Counted from the stretch's first letter, positions 1 to 12,602 are shown. The stretch: DNA of 64,000 bases from Heterotrichella gracilis (GCA_032358255.1 JAULBX010027274.1:62001-126000), one strand, 5' to 3'. Notes: generated from the sequence alone by a model not told the origin. Numbers and translations are program-made.

Positions 1-1511
1 GTGCAAGTGGGGTTGGGCAGCTGGTGAGGTGTGGGGCGCTGCATGGAGTTGGTTGTAGCGGTAGCATGTAGGACAGGGCGGTATCTGGATGTATATCATG
101 GGGGCTTAGAGTAGTTATTTAGTAGTTTATTCTATCTAGTCCCCTGCTTATGTATTACAATCCTGGTTGTGATCATTATGTAGTATGCTTGTACAGATTT
201 CGTAGACCAGTGCGACCAGATTTGGCTAACCAGATGCTTGCACCTTGGCTCACGTGGTTCGGCTGGTAGTGGTGCAGAACTGGTAGCAATCTCAAGACAC
301 GGGAGGTAGTGGTGGCTAATGGCGCATTGGTCAGTTTGCCGCCTTTTGAGGTATGACCAGGGGACAGAGTGTAAGCTGTCGTGTGTAGTAATATTCCCAG
401 TTTTGCAGAAAAGAAAAGAAAAATAGACGCAGAGTGAGAATATGCAGGTAGAGCTAGAAGACTAGCAGCAGGTGGCTGCTATTTTGGAAGATGTTCGACT
501 AGGGTCAGACCATAGACTCTACGGCAGCGGTACAATGTTGTTTTCATCACCGTTTCTTTTGGTCCTGGACAAGACGTGGTGGGATTGATGTACATCTTGT
601 TATGAAGCGTGGGGGGGCTTGGCGCGATGCCAGCCTTGATATTTCCCTTATTTGGTAGTGGATAAGGCCTTGGTTTCTTTGATTCGGAAACTGCTTGTAT
701 GTGAGATGAGAAATTGGTGTGCATGCGCAGGACCCAGGCTAAGCCTGGCAGGCTTGGCCCAATTGCATTGATGGTGTGCAAAATCTGGGCCGCCCAATTT
801 GAAATTTGGATTGGATGGGCAAAACCCCGTCCAAAACCCTAGAGAAGCCTTCGGAAGATTTCAATAATCCCTTCTACTCCCCCTGCTGTGATGGGAACGC
901 ACGTCTCGCGTGACATTTTGGGCCTGTCCAACTGAAACGTATGCATGCTTTGCATAACCCATCGAAACTGGCGTGCAACGACCTCTATCTGTGTCTCCGT
1001 ACAGTGTGCGAGTCTCCCTTGTGTCTGCATGTTAACTGCACGCGTTGTGGGTCGCCCTGGCCCAGAGTCTGGGAACTGTCCAACTGCAGTGCGATCTTTC
1101 GGGATCTAGATCGCGTTGCAAACAAGCCCACGTGTTCCTTGGTATAGTAAGAGCCTCTTTTGTCATTTGGCGTCTGTATTCTTGTTGTCTTAGACCGCTG
1201 CGGGAGCTGGACCCAGTTGGAATTGGGGCACATCCCACATTGTTGTCACGACACACAGTTGACGGGAACTGCCCACTTGGCACCCCTCAGCTTGCTGCAA
1301 ATCAGGCTTTACAAGCAATATCCGCACGTTGGGACACAGTGCTATCGCCACCTTCAGCGTCCACTCCCCTTGAGGATACTGGGAGCTCCAGTCCAATGTG
1401 AAAGCACTTCACCTGCTCCAATAAAAACAGCCTGTGCAACAACAGCAACGACACACACGGGCGTGGTGGGGAAGCCATAGTCCCATGGTATAGCTCCACC
1501 AGCGAAGCACC
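1..1511. other. 5' flank, no gene assigned
   Basis: I find no exon with recognisable protein similarity in this stretch. Open frames between about 840 and 1770 on both strands overlap one another and have no clear family. The last few hundred bases are presumably the promoter and 5' UTR of the PAM gene. An A/G-rich run at 411-433 (AGAAAAGAAAAG) followed by GACGCAGAG resembles the purine-rich end of the dispersed short repeat seen elsewhere in the window. Confidence 0.5.
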
Positions 1512-4500
1512 ATGGTCCGATTGCGCTGCCCAGCATCGATGGCAACCGGGTGGGTTGTGCTGGTGGCAGCCTGGGTGGCCCTCTCCTCCCCCATGGAAAT
1601 CCATGGCAGCACCGAAGGCATTGACGAGCTGGTGACAGTCAACGCCACGATGCCTCCGTTCGTGGTCCCAGGGGCGGAGCCCTACTTGTGCACAGCTGTC
1701 AGCCTGCCAGACGAAACCTTCAAGCTGGTTGGGATCAAGGCCCTTGCAGAGCAGGCGACAGTCCATCACATCCTCCTGTTTGGTAGGTGATTTATGGCCT
1801 TAAGGGTCTCGGTGGAGGTAGGGCAGTGGCTGGGTATTGGTGGGAAGAGGCATTACCTTGACTGCTGCCAGGTATCCAGTAATATGGTTCCATGGCATTG
1901 GGTTACTGCAAGCCATGTGGGGAACCGTCAAGCTGGTGGGTATCAAGGCGATGGTGGAGCAGCCACACTGCATCACTTCCTCTTATTTGGTAAGTGCACA
2001 AGGGTCTCGTTGCTGTCCATAAATCTCTTGGCAGCGCTTGGCATGCCTTGCATGTGCGTGATGGCTCCGCCTGCAACTGCTAGATGCTAATTCGAGGACA
2101 GCTCACAGATCACCATGTGGACTAATGCACAAACATCAATCCTCTCGCCTCCACCCCGGCCCCACATTCCCCGCCACCCCACGCCCCTCGCTCACCCTTT
2201 CCCCCCTTGCAAACCCTCCCCAGGGTGCCTCGAGCCTGCCTCCACCGAGCCCGCCTGGAACTGCATGGAAAAGATGCCGTGCGGGGGCAGCTCCCAGATC
2301 ATCATGTACGGGTGGGGCAAGAATGCTGCACCCATGGCGCTGCCAAAGGGGGTTGGCTTTTCGCTGGGCAAGGGGACAAACATCAAGGTCATCGTGGCGC
2401 AGGTGGGGAGGTTCCGCCATGCCGCATCCATGACATCAAAACCCTGACCGAAACCCTACCGGATGTGCATTATCTCATGTAGCTCTAAGTGTCGAATCCT
2501 CACCAACACTCTAACACGTCCCTACCAAAACCCTAAACCAAAACCCTACTGCAGGTGCATTACCTCACAACGCGGCCCGAGGGTGACGCGTCGGGGGTGC
2601 AGCTTACCCTAACAAGGAGGGCGATACCCTACTCTGCAGGTATGGTGCATGTGTGTCCTGTGGGGCACAAGGCTGGCACAAGGGGTTCATGTGCAGATCT
2701 GGAACACACAAGGGTGCACATCACACGCCACTCCCACCCAGCGCATCCACCATGCATGCACCCGAATGACACCTCATGCATCTTATGATGTCAGCAAATA
2801 TCCTAGAACAGCAATTCTACTTCTAGAAAATTTTCAAAGGTTAACAATAATATAAAAATTTTCAACTCCCCTCCCCTCTGCAGGCATGCTGACTTTCGCC
2901 ACCTGGTTCGACATCCCCCCCCAGCAGCCAAGGGTGCTTGTACCCAACAAGTGCTGCTACAGCGGCTTTGAGCCCCTGCATGCCTTTGCCTTCAGGGTGC
3001 ACACGCACTCGCTGGGCAGGTAAGGGTTAAAAGTAGGGTCTAGGATAGGGTCCGTGGGGCTCAGTAGGGTTTGAGCCTCTTCATGCCCAAAACCCTATGT
3101 AAATCCTATCCAACACTGATTCCCCCTCCTCTGCAGCACCGTGTACATGGACCACCTTGACCGCTCAGACCCCGACACCGCACTGCGTGTAGCTGAAAAC
3201 GACCCGCAGCTGCCACAGGGGTTCTACCCACTCAAGCCAACCACCTTCTACCCAGGTAGGGACAGCCTTTGCCTCCCCGAGCCAACCCACGCTCTGCTTA
3301 TGTAAGGAGTTGGGTGCAGGGTGTAGGGTGTAGGGTTTCCAGCCAATCACAGGGGCAGTCTAGGTCACTGGGCTCCTATTATACTATATTACCGGGCTGC
3401 TACTTTCTTGAGCCAAATGCCAGCCGTTGCGGGGGCTAATCCCGAGGGACAAATATGCACGCATCCCAACCCACTAAAGTTCCCAGTAACCTGCTTGAGG
3501 TGGCCTGTGATTTCAACTCCACCACCCGCCATGAGGTCACCCAAACCGACAAAATGCATCAAATATGCAATACTCTCACATCTGACCCCCTCCTGTGCAG
3601 GAGACCTGCTTGAGGTGACCTGCGAGTTCAACTCCACCACCCGAGACCAGGTCACCCACGCGGGGTCTACCCACTCTGATGAAATGTGCAATATGTACAT
3701 GATGACCTACTCTGAGAGGCCAGTCTTCATGGATTGCATGGGGGAGCAAACCCAGGGGGATTTGACGGGGCCCGGGGGCCTGGGGCAAGGGGCTCAAATG
3801 GTGGAGCTGGAGGGGCAGCTGTGGGCGCCGCCCCCTCCCAGGGGGGAAGGGGGTGTTGGGGAGGGTGGGGAGGTGGCGCTTGGCCAGGTGGCGGGTGTGT
3901 GGCAGGGGGGAGATGGCACCATCTGGCTGTTCCACAGGTGGGTGGGTGTGTGGTTGGGGGGGGGGGGGGAGGGGAGGGGTTTGGTTGGGGGGGGGGTTGG
4001 TTGGCAAAGGGTTGCGCGGTTCAATCATTTTAAATGTGTTTATGGCCACAAAAAATCACATCACCACGCTCTGCACACATAATACAAACCCCTAGCCAAA
4101 CCCTTCTGGAATCCCCACCATCACCTTGCAATCCCCGTGCCCTGCAGGGGTGACCGCATCTGGGATATGTCCACGTTCCCTGGGGATGGCGAAAAAGCTG
4201 CCCTCACTGAGCCGATCCAGGAGGATGTGGTGGTGCAGCTGGATGAAAACACTGGCCAGGTAGGGGATTAGGATTTTGAGTGAGGGTTTGCGATGGCAAA
4301 GAAGGGTTTTGCAATGGCGAACTAAGGGTTCGCGGTCATGCAGCTGGGTGATTGTACCTGACAAGTGGGGATTGGGTGTATGGAGCACCTGTGGGACGAG
4401 CAAGATGAGCCAGAATTCCACTCGCATGAAACCACCAGGACCCTCAGAAAAACCTAAACCAGCTGAAAAAAAGACCCTAAAATAGCTCCCTGCCGACCCT

Positions 4501-6740
4501 GAAACCCTAAACCCCAGCTCCCCGCCCGCAGGTGCTGCGCCGCTGGGGCTCCGGCCTGTTCTACATGCCCCACGGGCTTTATGTAGACCCTAGGGAAGGG
4601 TCTGTGTGGGTCACCGACGTGGCGCTCCAGCAGGCCATCAAGTTCTCCCCCGATGGCACCGAGCTCATGCGCATTGGGGTCAAGCTGGAGCCGGGGCACG
4701 ACGAGGAGCACCTGTGCAAACCCACACAGGTAGGAGTTTTGCTTAGGGTTTGCAAAATAGTGTTTGGGTTAGGGTTGTAGTTGGTGTGCTTCGTGGACAT
4801 CTGGGTGAAGCTGGAGCCGGGGCAGGATGAGGAACAACCATCAAGGGTTTTGTAGAGTCCTGATAGGGTCTGGATTGGGGCTTGCAATTGGGCGCGCAAG
4901 GGTGCGTTACCTGTGCACTGGGGTAAAATTTGGAGCCTGGGCACGATGCGGTGCAAACCCTGAAAATCCCAAATGTGCAGGTGTTGGTGGTGTTTGATGA
5001 CCAAATGGCTGTTATTACTCTAGGGTGCTGCTGGGTCTCGTCAGCCCATTTGGCCCTGGAGCTACCTACCCTCTCTCCTCCCTTGCACCATACCAAACGA
5101 CACCCAGTCTCCGTGCAATATCATGCGTGACTTTTCAAACACCCCAAAGAATTTAACCACAACCTCCCAAATGGGCAGGTGTCGGTGGGGGCCGAGGGCC
5201 AGATCTTCATCTCCGACGGCTACTGCAACTCGCGTGTCCTCCAATACAACTCCACGGGGGGGCACGTCATGACCTATCAATCCAAACCCGACATGACAGT
5301 ACCCCACCACGTGGTTTCCGACGACTGCACCCGCCACATCTTTGTGGCTGATCGGGAGAAGATGCGCGTGCTGGCTTTCCAGATGGAGGATGGGGAGCAG
5401 GATGCCTCCTGGGATTTGCAAAAATATGGGAATCCCTATGGGCTGGCCATGGGTCCCTATGGGTCGATCGTGGTGCTGTGCTGGGACCGCTCGGCGGATG
5501 TGACCACGCTTCTCGTGCTGGACAAGTCTGCAGGTGAAAACCCCAAACCCTGATACTCTATACCCTAATACCCTACATCTTAACACGCATTCCTGGACCC
5601 GACACCCATCCATGCTACTGCTGGGCAAAGTTGCAAATAAGACCCTAGACCATATCCCTATACCCTAAAGGGGACATTGTGGTGCTGTGCTGGGATCCAC
5701 CGGGGGCGTGACCACCCTGCTGGTGCTGGACAAGTCAGCAAGTGAAAAATGTAAACCCTAAACCCTATCTGTAAACCCTAAGCCCATCTCTCAAACCTAC
5801 ACCCATCGTGCTGTGCTGACTCATCTGTAGGGTAAAATCTCCCAATGCCATGTCCACTCCCTCCCCGTTGCACACCCCCCACCCCCCACCCACCCTCCAC
5901 CCCCCCACCCGTAGGCAACGGCATCCTCCACTCCTGGCCCCTGGCGGGGGTGAAGAGCCCCCACCACATGGCTGTGGGTGCAGCCCCCACCCTGCTGACT
6001 GGCACGGGGGAGCGCCACCTGGCGGCCTACGTGGCAGAGACGGCCGAGGCAGGGAGCAGGCTCAGGAAGTTTGTGCTGCTGGGGGCAGGTGAGAGTTGTG
6101 GGGGGTAGGGGGGGATGGCGGGGGAAGGGAGGATTCGTGCTGCAGGTGGCAAGTGACCACAGTGGGAGTGGTGGTGGGTAAGACAATGGCAGGGACGTAG
6201 GGAAGTGGCGGGGCTTTAGGTAAGGTCTTGTCTGAGGATCCATGTTGTGGTCAGAAAACCCTTGCCAGGGTTTCAGATGGTGTAGGGAAATCGAAACCCT
6301 GGCCTCCTCACCATTCCTGTGTACGTGCAGGCGAAACCCTGCCCGACCTCAACACCACCACACCCCCCACACCCGCCGCGGAGGAGCAGGCACAGGTGGA
6401 ACCCCCCACCCTCCAGCCGCAGCCACCCGCCGCCGACCCCACCCCACCACCCCCCACCGACACCACCACCACCACCGCCGCGGCGGTAACCGAACTAGAC
6501 CCCACCGATGAGTCGGGGGTCGAACCCGAGACCTCTGCCGAGAAGTCGGGGGTCAAAGCCGCCACCTCCCCCGCTACCCCACATGCATCCCATGGGCATG
6601 GCAAGGCCAACACCAGCCCAGTGTGGGCACTGATGGGGGTGATGGTGGTGGTGGCGGGGGCGGCTGCGGGTCTGGGGTACCTGCTGTGGTCTAGCCCGGG
6701 GACCAAATACGCGGCGCTGGATATGGAGAGCAGGGATTGA
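1512..6740 (+). CDS. PAM: Bifunctional peptidylglycine alpha-amidating monooxygenase (PHM-PAL)
   Basis: PAM converts C-terminal glycine-extended peptides to peptide amides in the secretory pathway; PHM hydroxylates the glycine with copper and PAL cleaves the product with zinc. Eleven exons: 1512-1782, 2224-2402, 2555-2639, 2884-3019, 3137-3255, 3601-3937, 4148-4259, 4532-4729, 5179-5533, 5915-6088, 6331-6740; 791 aa. A signal peptide opens the protein. PHM copper ligands are visible: TVHHILLFGC and VHY (CuA), HTHSLGR and DEMCN (CuB site His-x-His and Met). PAL has GDRIWD, FYMPHGL, SDGYCNSR, VPHHV and SPHHMAVG, which supply the zinc histidines and catalytic tyrosine. A Pro/Thr-rich linker leads to one transmembrane helix (ALMGVMVVVAGAAAGLGYLLW) and a short tail, so this is the integral-membrane bifunctional form as in animals and Chlamydomonas. 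All junction phases agree. Gene symbol is from the family. Confidence 0.93.
1923..1996 (+). repeat. Decayed copy of PAM exon 1 3' end plus donor
   Basis: Bases 1923-1996 repeat 1717-1790 (the end of exon 1 and its GT donor) with scattered changes; the copy still ends TTTG|GTAAGT. It lies inside intron 1, about 206 bases downstream of the original. Confidence 0.85.
3485..3573 (+). repeat. Decayed copy of PAM exon 6 5' end
   Basis: The segment CCTGCTTGAGGTGGCCTG through ATATGCAAT matches the start of exon 6 (3601-3694). Acceptor-type copy, upstream of the real exon by about 118 bases, inside intron 5. Confidence 0.85.
4799..4965 (+). repeat. Two decayed copies of PAM exon 8 3' end
   Basis: 4799-4845 repeats the exon 8 segment at 4678-4712 (AAGCTGGAGCCGGGGCA...GAGGA). 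A second, weaker copy is at 4929-4965 (GGAGCCTGGGCACGA...GTGCAAACCC). Both lie in intron 8, downstream of the real donor. Confidence 0.75.
5668..5760 (+). repeat. Decayed copy of PAM exon 9 3' end
   Basis: Repeats 5461-5550: GTGGTGCTGTGCTGGGA, then GTGACCAC...CTGGTGCTGGACAAGTC, with the donor changed from GCAGGTGA to GCAAGTGA. It lies inside intron 9, about 210 bases downstream. Confidence 0.85.
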
Positions 6741-7550
6741 GTCCCCGTTGGTGGGGATCCGGAGAGAGGGGGGGGAGGGGGGATTCTAGCTAGGGTTTGG
6801 GTTTGTTGCAGGGTGCATTATCGGGCTTAGCCCACGCAGTTTTTTAGTTCAGTGCATTTTAGGTGCTGGGATGGACCCGTGGGTGATTTTTGCTTGTAAG
6901 CATTGGTTGGGGTGCGCCGCCTGCTACAAACATACTGTGACATTTCGAGGATTTGGGCGACATAATTGTGCTCGTTTGCATTTGGTCATCACTGATCCTG
7001 ACAGGCTGTGCCGCGCACGTGGGCGCTATGCAGCAATAGTTGAGGGTATCACTGGGAAAAGTTGCAACTTGGGGAGCATGCGCTGTCTCCATTTTTAGCG
7101 AAATAATTGCATTTTCTTCAAGCCTTACTAAGCCCTAATAGGGCAGCATGGGGTGGTCTGCAGGCATTGCTGCACAATTTGAAGTACATCAATTGCACAT
7201 AATGGTTACCAAAATCAGGAATATCATCATGCTTGCCAATCAATGTCCCATGAGGCATCAGTTGTTCAAATGCACTTTTGACTTGCAGCCATGCATGGTG
7301 GGTGGAAGTGGTTGGGCATCATGCCCAAGCTGCGCGGTTGAGATACAATGCACGCATATGCCATCCATTTTGGATGAATTCCAAATCCAATTTGCAATCC
7401 AATTTTAGTGAATCATCGCCGATTGTCACAACATAATGTCACATTAGAAGAAAGAAAGGAAGGGAACGCACAGAGGCGTAGTTAACAGATGATATCATAT
7501 GCTTAGTCCAAGTCTTAATCTAAGACCCAATGATTGGAATGTGATTACTT
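6741..7550. other. Convergent intergenic region
   Basis: Lies between the 3' ends of PAM (+) and the DUF3054-like gene (-). A TGTAA at 6895-6899, about 155 bases after the PAM stop, matches the green-algal polyadenylation signal. No coding sequence is evident. A dispersed repeat element is at 7446-7483. Confidence 0.5.
7446..7483 (+). repeat. Dispersed short repeat, (TTTC)n-tailed family, copy 1
   Basis: AGAAGAAAGAAAGG then GGAACGCACAGAGGCGTAG. The same block recurs at 30601-30670 in this orientation and at 26303-26362 inverted. SINE-like in having a simple purine/pyrimidine tail, but the full element length is not clear. Confidence 0.6.
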
Positions 7551-10216
7551 TTAGCAGCGCTCACATTCCATGAGCGGCCGGGCACTCCGGGAGCATCTGA
7601 TGCCACATTTTGAATAAACTGTAACAAACTCGGCGAAAGCTGGGAAGGCGCCACTGTGACTGTCAGGCTGCTGAAACCCCATACAATCCTCAACTTGGGC
7701 CGCTATATGGTGGTAGATCACCATACCCCCTTGCTCATGTGGCCCATTGCCTCGTCCACCATCAGCTGCATGCGCCCCTGACCCACGCTGCTGGAAAGAA
7801 CCTGCGGCAGGGTAAGGAATCGATTGCGAATGCAGAATGCAGAAGGCGGTCGCAGGGAAATTCCCCAATAGGATGAAGCAAATACCTATTATAGCATAGC
7901 AGCCACTTGACAGATCAGAATGCTGCACCCAGCCTCAAACCCTCAACCAATAACACCCCCACCCACCTGCAGCACCAGCCCTCCAGCGCCAATTCGAAAC
8001 CCTACACCCAAACCCTACTACCCAAACCCTCAACCCTAAAACACCCCACGCACCTGCAGCACCACGCAGCCCCCCAGCGCCAGCCCTAGCGCAACCCTTA
8101 GGGCGTCCACAAAGTGGCGCATGTCCCTGGCGCGGTCGATGCGCGAGCCCCCCAGGGTGCGCGCGTTAAAGTAGTCGAGGTAGGCGGTGTAGAAGCAGCG
8201 CCACACTGACATCAGCCCTAGCACTCCAGCTGCGGTCACAAACGGCTCGCCTGGGGAACGTGGGAGGGGTATTGGGGTCGTTGGTAGGGTTTTGCGTAGG
8301 GTACATCGAGAATATCATGCCTTACACAAGGGCTGGCCTGGAGAAAGCGGGAGGGTTATTTAGGTCGTTGGTAGGGTTTTGCATGGAGTTTGTTGAGGGT
8401 ATCACGCATTACAACAGCGCTGCCTGACAGGGGAGAGGGTTTTGGATGGACCACCACCCTAGCAGCGGTCCCCTAGGGTTCGCCTGTGCACGGGGGGTTG
8501 TAGGTAGGGCTGTGCCGGGGGCTGATTGACAACGCAGCTGGGTCCAAAACGCGGACCGGTACCTTTCTCTAGGGTATCATTTTTTGTTTAAACACAGTTC
8601 TTTTAACGTCTGATTCTGAGCAATCCCCCACCTGGCGCCGCGGCGGCCAGCGGCAGCACCAAAGCGAACCCCTCCGCCCCCACCAGCGCCTTGCCTTCAG
8701 CAGCAGTCAGTACCACCGATTCAAAACCACAAACCCTAAACGCCCTCAAGGCGATTCATGCCCACGCCGGTACCCTTACTAAGGTAGCATTTCTTGTTTC
8801 AACACATTTTTCTATCTAGTGCAATCCCCCACCTGGACCTGCGGCGGCCAGCGGCAGCACTGAAGCAAAGCCCTCCGCCCCCACCAGGGACTTGCCCTCT
8901 GCAGCTGTCAGCAACACCAGCTGGGCTGCAGCTACTGGTTGGGAGCACAGCCAGGCGAAACAGGTCCTGCCCAGGGCGGTGGAGAGGTCTGCGGTAGTGG
9001 GGAAAAACCTTGGTTAAGGTTTGCCAGGTTGGGATCACAGCCAGGGCAAAAAACCCTTGGTTAGGGTTTGCCGGGTTGGGAGCACAGCCAGGGAAAAAAA
9101 ACCTTGGTTAGGGTTTGCCGGGTTGGGATCCCAGCCAGGCGAAACAGGTCCTGCCCAGGGGGGTGGACAGGTCTGCGGGAGTGGGGAAAAACCCTAGGTA
9201 AGGGTTTGACTGCATCTGTAAACCCCCAGGGTTTGGCGAGGTGAGAGCAAGCCAGGCAAAGCTGGTCCTTGGCCAAGATTTGGTTGCAAAACACCTGCCG
9301 GAGATTTTGCTTTGTAGTTGCTCACCACTGACAAGACAGCAACCCATATGCCCAGCAGAGTGTAAGAAAAGGATTTCCATTTTCCAGGGATATATTTTGC
9401 ACACGCTCGATTGAATCCCCCATCCAACTTCCCAGAAATGCAAGGGCAAAAGGACCCACATCCCAGTCAAATTTGCACCCACCTGCTGTAGAATTTGTCT
9501 TGTAGTTTCCCACCACTGATGACACAGCCACCCAGGTGCCCAGCAGCGTGAGGGCAAAGGACCCAAATTCCAGGAATCTCAGGGGGTTGAAATGCAGGGG
9601 GGCCGTCCACCCGGGGAAGGAGGGGAGGAAGATGATGGCGGTGATCTGAACACAAGGGGGGTGGATTAAATATGGCAATTGAAATGCAAAACAAAACAGC
9701 TTGAATGCGAATTGCTGGAAGGCTTCTGTCGTAGGTATATGTGTCCCTAGAAACCCTAGGATAGGTACCACTGTTCATTGAAACCCTGCTATCAATAAAC
9801 ACTACATAGGGTAATTACCTCCGGCGCACCTGCTTGTACATGCACAAGCACAGCATGCGCATACAACCTTGAACCCTAAACCCAAAACCCTAACGTAGGG
9901 TTCCCCCACTCCCCAAGCGCACCTGCTTGTACATGCAGAAGCACAGCATGCACAGGCAGTCTCCCACTAGCAGCTCCCTGTTTTCCACCTTGAGGGCACA
10001 GGGGGGAAGAGGGGTGTGGCGGCGGCGCAGGGGAGGGCGGCGGTTGGAGAGTGGTGGGCGGCAGCGCGTGTAGGGGGAGGTAAAATGCAACCTGTGGTTG
10101 CAGGGAAGTGAGCTGGCGTTCTCCAAGGGGGTAATGATGTAACGAAGGTTTACTGACCTCCTGTAGGTTTCACCAGACAGCTGGCGGGGGGCAGTGTAGC
10201 TGTCAGCTGGTGCCAT
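7551..10216 (-). CDS. Multi-pass membrane protein, DUF3054-like, probably plastid
   Basis: Five-exon model on the minus strand: 9923-10216, 9483-9645, 8833-8988, 8054-8250, 7551-7790; 349 aa, phases consistent. The first ~75 residues are basic and Ser/Pro/Arg-rich, like a transit peptide. Then come hydrophobic segments: ELLVGDCLCMLCFCMYKQ, LPSFPGWTAPLHFNPLRF, FGSFALTLLGTWVAVSSVV, RTCFAWLCSQPVAAAQLVLL, and FVTAAGVLGLMSVWRCFY followed by a basic loop and ALRVALGLALGGCVVL. The order and the motifs (LLVGD, PLxFNP, GTWV, AWL...PVAAAQLVL) recall the plant DUF3054 family; this is from memory and not certain. Function is unknown. The terminal exon is the weakest part: another frame after the same acceptor stops early at 7718-7720. 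Start 10216 is the first in-frame ATG. Confidence 0.6.
8621..8710 (-). repeat. Decayed copy of DUF3054-like exon 3 3' end
   Basis: Repeats 8821-8920, including the intron start (CAATCCCCCACCTGG on the plus strand) and about 80 bases of exon encoding the GKxLVGAEGFAxVLPLAAA segment. Donor-type copy in intron 3, about 200 bases downstream in gene direction. Confidence 0.88.
9126..9205 (-). repeat. Decayed copy of DUF3054-like exon 3 5' end
   Basis: Repeats 8941-9016, including acceptor TTCCCCACTCCCGCAG and exon start encoding DLSTPLGRTCFAWL. It sits in intron 2, upstream of the real exon. A shorter related string (GTTGGGA/CACAGCCAGG...AAAACC) recurs between 9020 and 9110. Confidence 0.88.
9289..9380 (-). 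repeat. Decayed copy of DUF3054-like exon 2 3' end
   Basis: Encodes TLLGIWVAVLSVVSNYKAK against TLLGTWVAVSSVVGNYKTN in the real exon at 9483-9560, followed by GTG at the donor. A further partial copy (GPFALAFLGSW) is at 9425-9460. A small copy of the exon 1 end (CTGCTTGTACATGC) is at 9826-9860. Confidence 0.85.
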
Positions 10217-10369
10217 GTGAAGATGATACGTGCACTTTGACTATTGATCGCAAATAACACAAGCTGTTGATCATGCAGGGCAGTACCTGAAAGATGCGTG
10301 TGCAGCAGCCACGTGGATGTGCTGCCACGTGGATGTGCCCTTGCTATACCCTCCCCTACCTGCCGACCA

Positions 10370-10650
10370 CAACACCCTAGCAGGGTTTGTGCAATACTTT
10401 ACCCCCCATCTGGGCAAGCCCATGCTCTCGGAGTGCAGGGTACACTTCCCAAGGGCTTCTGCAAAAGCATGGGCTTGCCCAGTAGGGTATGCACAATACC
10501 CTAGGAGGGTTTGGACATCAGGGTCCCACCCTTGGCAAGCACAATACCCTAAGAGGGTATACACCTGCAGCAGCGCCTGTGCACCCTGGTTGAGGGCAGG
10601 CGATGCCCTACCTGGGTAGGCCCAATGCCCTAGCAGGGTTTGCACATCCC
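10370..10650. repeat. Degenerate tandem repeats with CCCTA-AGGG dyads
   Basis: AATACCCTAGNAGGGTTTGNACA-like strings recur four times (about 10370, 10486, 10540, 10625). Within them a perfect 17-bp inverted pair, CTGGGCAAGCCCATGCT at 10410-10426 and its complement at 10466-10482, flanks a 39-base loop. Confidence 0.75.
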
Positions 10651-11889
10651 CCCTGCCGCCTCCCAGCGCTGCAGCAAAGGGGGTGGAGCGCCACGTGGCG
10701 GCTGCTGCTGCCCCGCAGGTGACCTGGCGGTTGTTGAACGCACGCCGCCATTCCGCCTATGCCATGCCCAGAAACAAGCTGTGTTCAAGCCCGCCTGGTT
10801 GGCGGGGGAAGGTGTTGGGTCTGACTGGTGTGCGCCCTGTGGTAGGTGTGGCTCGCTCTTTTCCACTGAGTGGTATGCGCCTTTGACTGAAATGGGCGCC
10901 TTAAGAGGCATATGCCTTGCACAGTTTGTTGGGCTGTGCCAGTGGATGCCCTGCTAGGGTAGGAGCCCCCTCCTCAGTGCGGGTTATCTGGGATAGCGGG
11001 TGTGTGGTTGGGTTGGAGCGCCTGCTGTACCAGGACACACCTTAATAATGTACCACAGGTTTAAATGATGCTGTGGGCTGTGTGGTGATGCACCAGTGTG
11101 GGGTACAGGGCTGTAGCGTGGTGATGCACCAGTGTGGGTGTAGTGTATAGGGTGGGTGCATACGGGTTGCCTGTTTGAGTGAGCTGTGCCATGCCATACA
11201 GCAGCACGCAGCGGACAGTGTCAATTAAAGTGTCAAGGTTGCTCCCACACACGGAGTAGAGGGTTTTAGTGCCTCTGGCCAGCCAACCCACTCTGCAGGC
11301 CCACTACCGGTACTCTCCAGCTTTATCAGTTTCCAACACGGCTCGCCTTACTAGCACACGTCAGCACCACGCCAGCGTACACTGCTGCAGAATGAGCAGC
11401 CGTGACCAAGTATTCAAAAGCGGCAAGCTTTGGAGCCATTCGCCAGCAACCGGTGTTTGACTGTTTGAGCATGCTCAGGTCGGACTCTCAGAACACCGAG
11501 ACAGAGAGGACGCCTCGGGTAGGTAACGCCAGTGTTTGTGCACAGCGGAGGACGTAACTAACGGTGTTTTGCAAAAGAAACCCAAACTTTGGGCCAAAGT
11601 GATGGTCCCATGACTTGCCCATATCATGGATACATCTGGATAAGGGCTTCTAGAAACCCTACAGGACAGCGAAATCCCTACTAGGGTGACCCCGCCGTTG
11701 AACAAACTTTGAACAAAGGCTTTCAAATGAGTGCGGTGGCACAGCTGGGGGGACGGGGCTAGTAGAAGTGCGGGAGAGTAATGTCAAGCTAGAGGGAAGA
11801 CAATCATTGTCACAATGCAGGCCCTCGCGTGTGCTTTTGTGGCCGGTCCAAATTTTGAAATAGGTAGCCCTAGGATGGGGCGAATTCCA

Positions 11890-12012
11890 CGCAGTATAGC
11901 AGTATAGCCAGGTTAGCAGTCAATCTTACATGTGCTGCGCCGCGCAGCTCTTTCCTGGCACCACCTGCTGATCCTACGCGGCTTCAGGTCCTGCTGGATA
12001 AGGTCAGCCAGG
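11890..12012. repeat. Dispersed repeat family B, copy 1
   Basis: Shares with 63172-63296 the order: CAGTATAGCC / CAGCAGTC..TCTTGCACATG / GCGCCG..CAGCTCT..CCTGG / CAGGTCCTGCTNGANAAGGTCAGCC. A third partial match is at 13811-13860 (CAGTACAGCCAGGTCAGC). No coding capacity or recognisable ends. Confidence 0.65.
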
Positions 12013-12602
12013 CTAGGGCTCACCCTTTTGCCTCGTCTACCCTACCGATAATCATACACACTTTTGGGAACCCGAGCATCTGGTGAACGTCCTGAGTGTC
12101 CCAAACAGTTTGCTTGATGTCCCTAGTTTGCCACTTATGCTTTGTTGCCCACGTTTACGAAGGGATAAGAGATAAGAGGTAGGGGTGTGCGCAAACCTTG
12201 AAACCCCACACAGCACCCTTGAACGATTATTTTGCAAAAAACACTAGATTAAATGTATCAAGTTGAGACTGCCTCATAGCCCAGCTGTCAGCCCACATAA
12301 AAGGGTTAGGAGTAAGCACATGGTGACCACCACCCTGGGGGCTATGGTATATATATGCGATGGCAGGTATGAAGAATATGTAAAAGAATTGCAGAACAGA
12401 TTGCAGAGTGCCGCCTACCCCTCGTGTTTTCCTTGGATTGGAAATCATGAAGGGGCTGTACCTTCCCCAGCTTGCCACACAATTTCTGCCACCTCAGTTG
12501 CGCCTTGAGGCCAGCCCCGGGCCAGCACTGTGCACACCGATGGGGGTGTGAAAAACCACCGATGCGCAGTCCGCAGCCCAGGGATGAAGGTTTTCAGGTT
12601 TA

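Noticed and set aside
7718-7790. Short C-terminus for the DUF3054-like protein (GQGRMQLMVDEAMGHMSKG frame)
   Set aside because: Looks protein-like but needs a phase that the preceding donor does not supply; left as an alternative in the entry.
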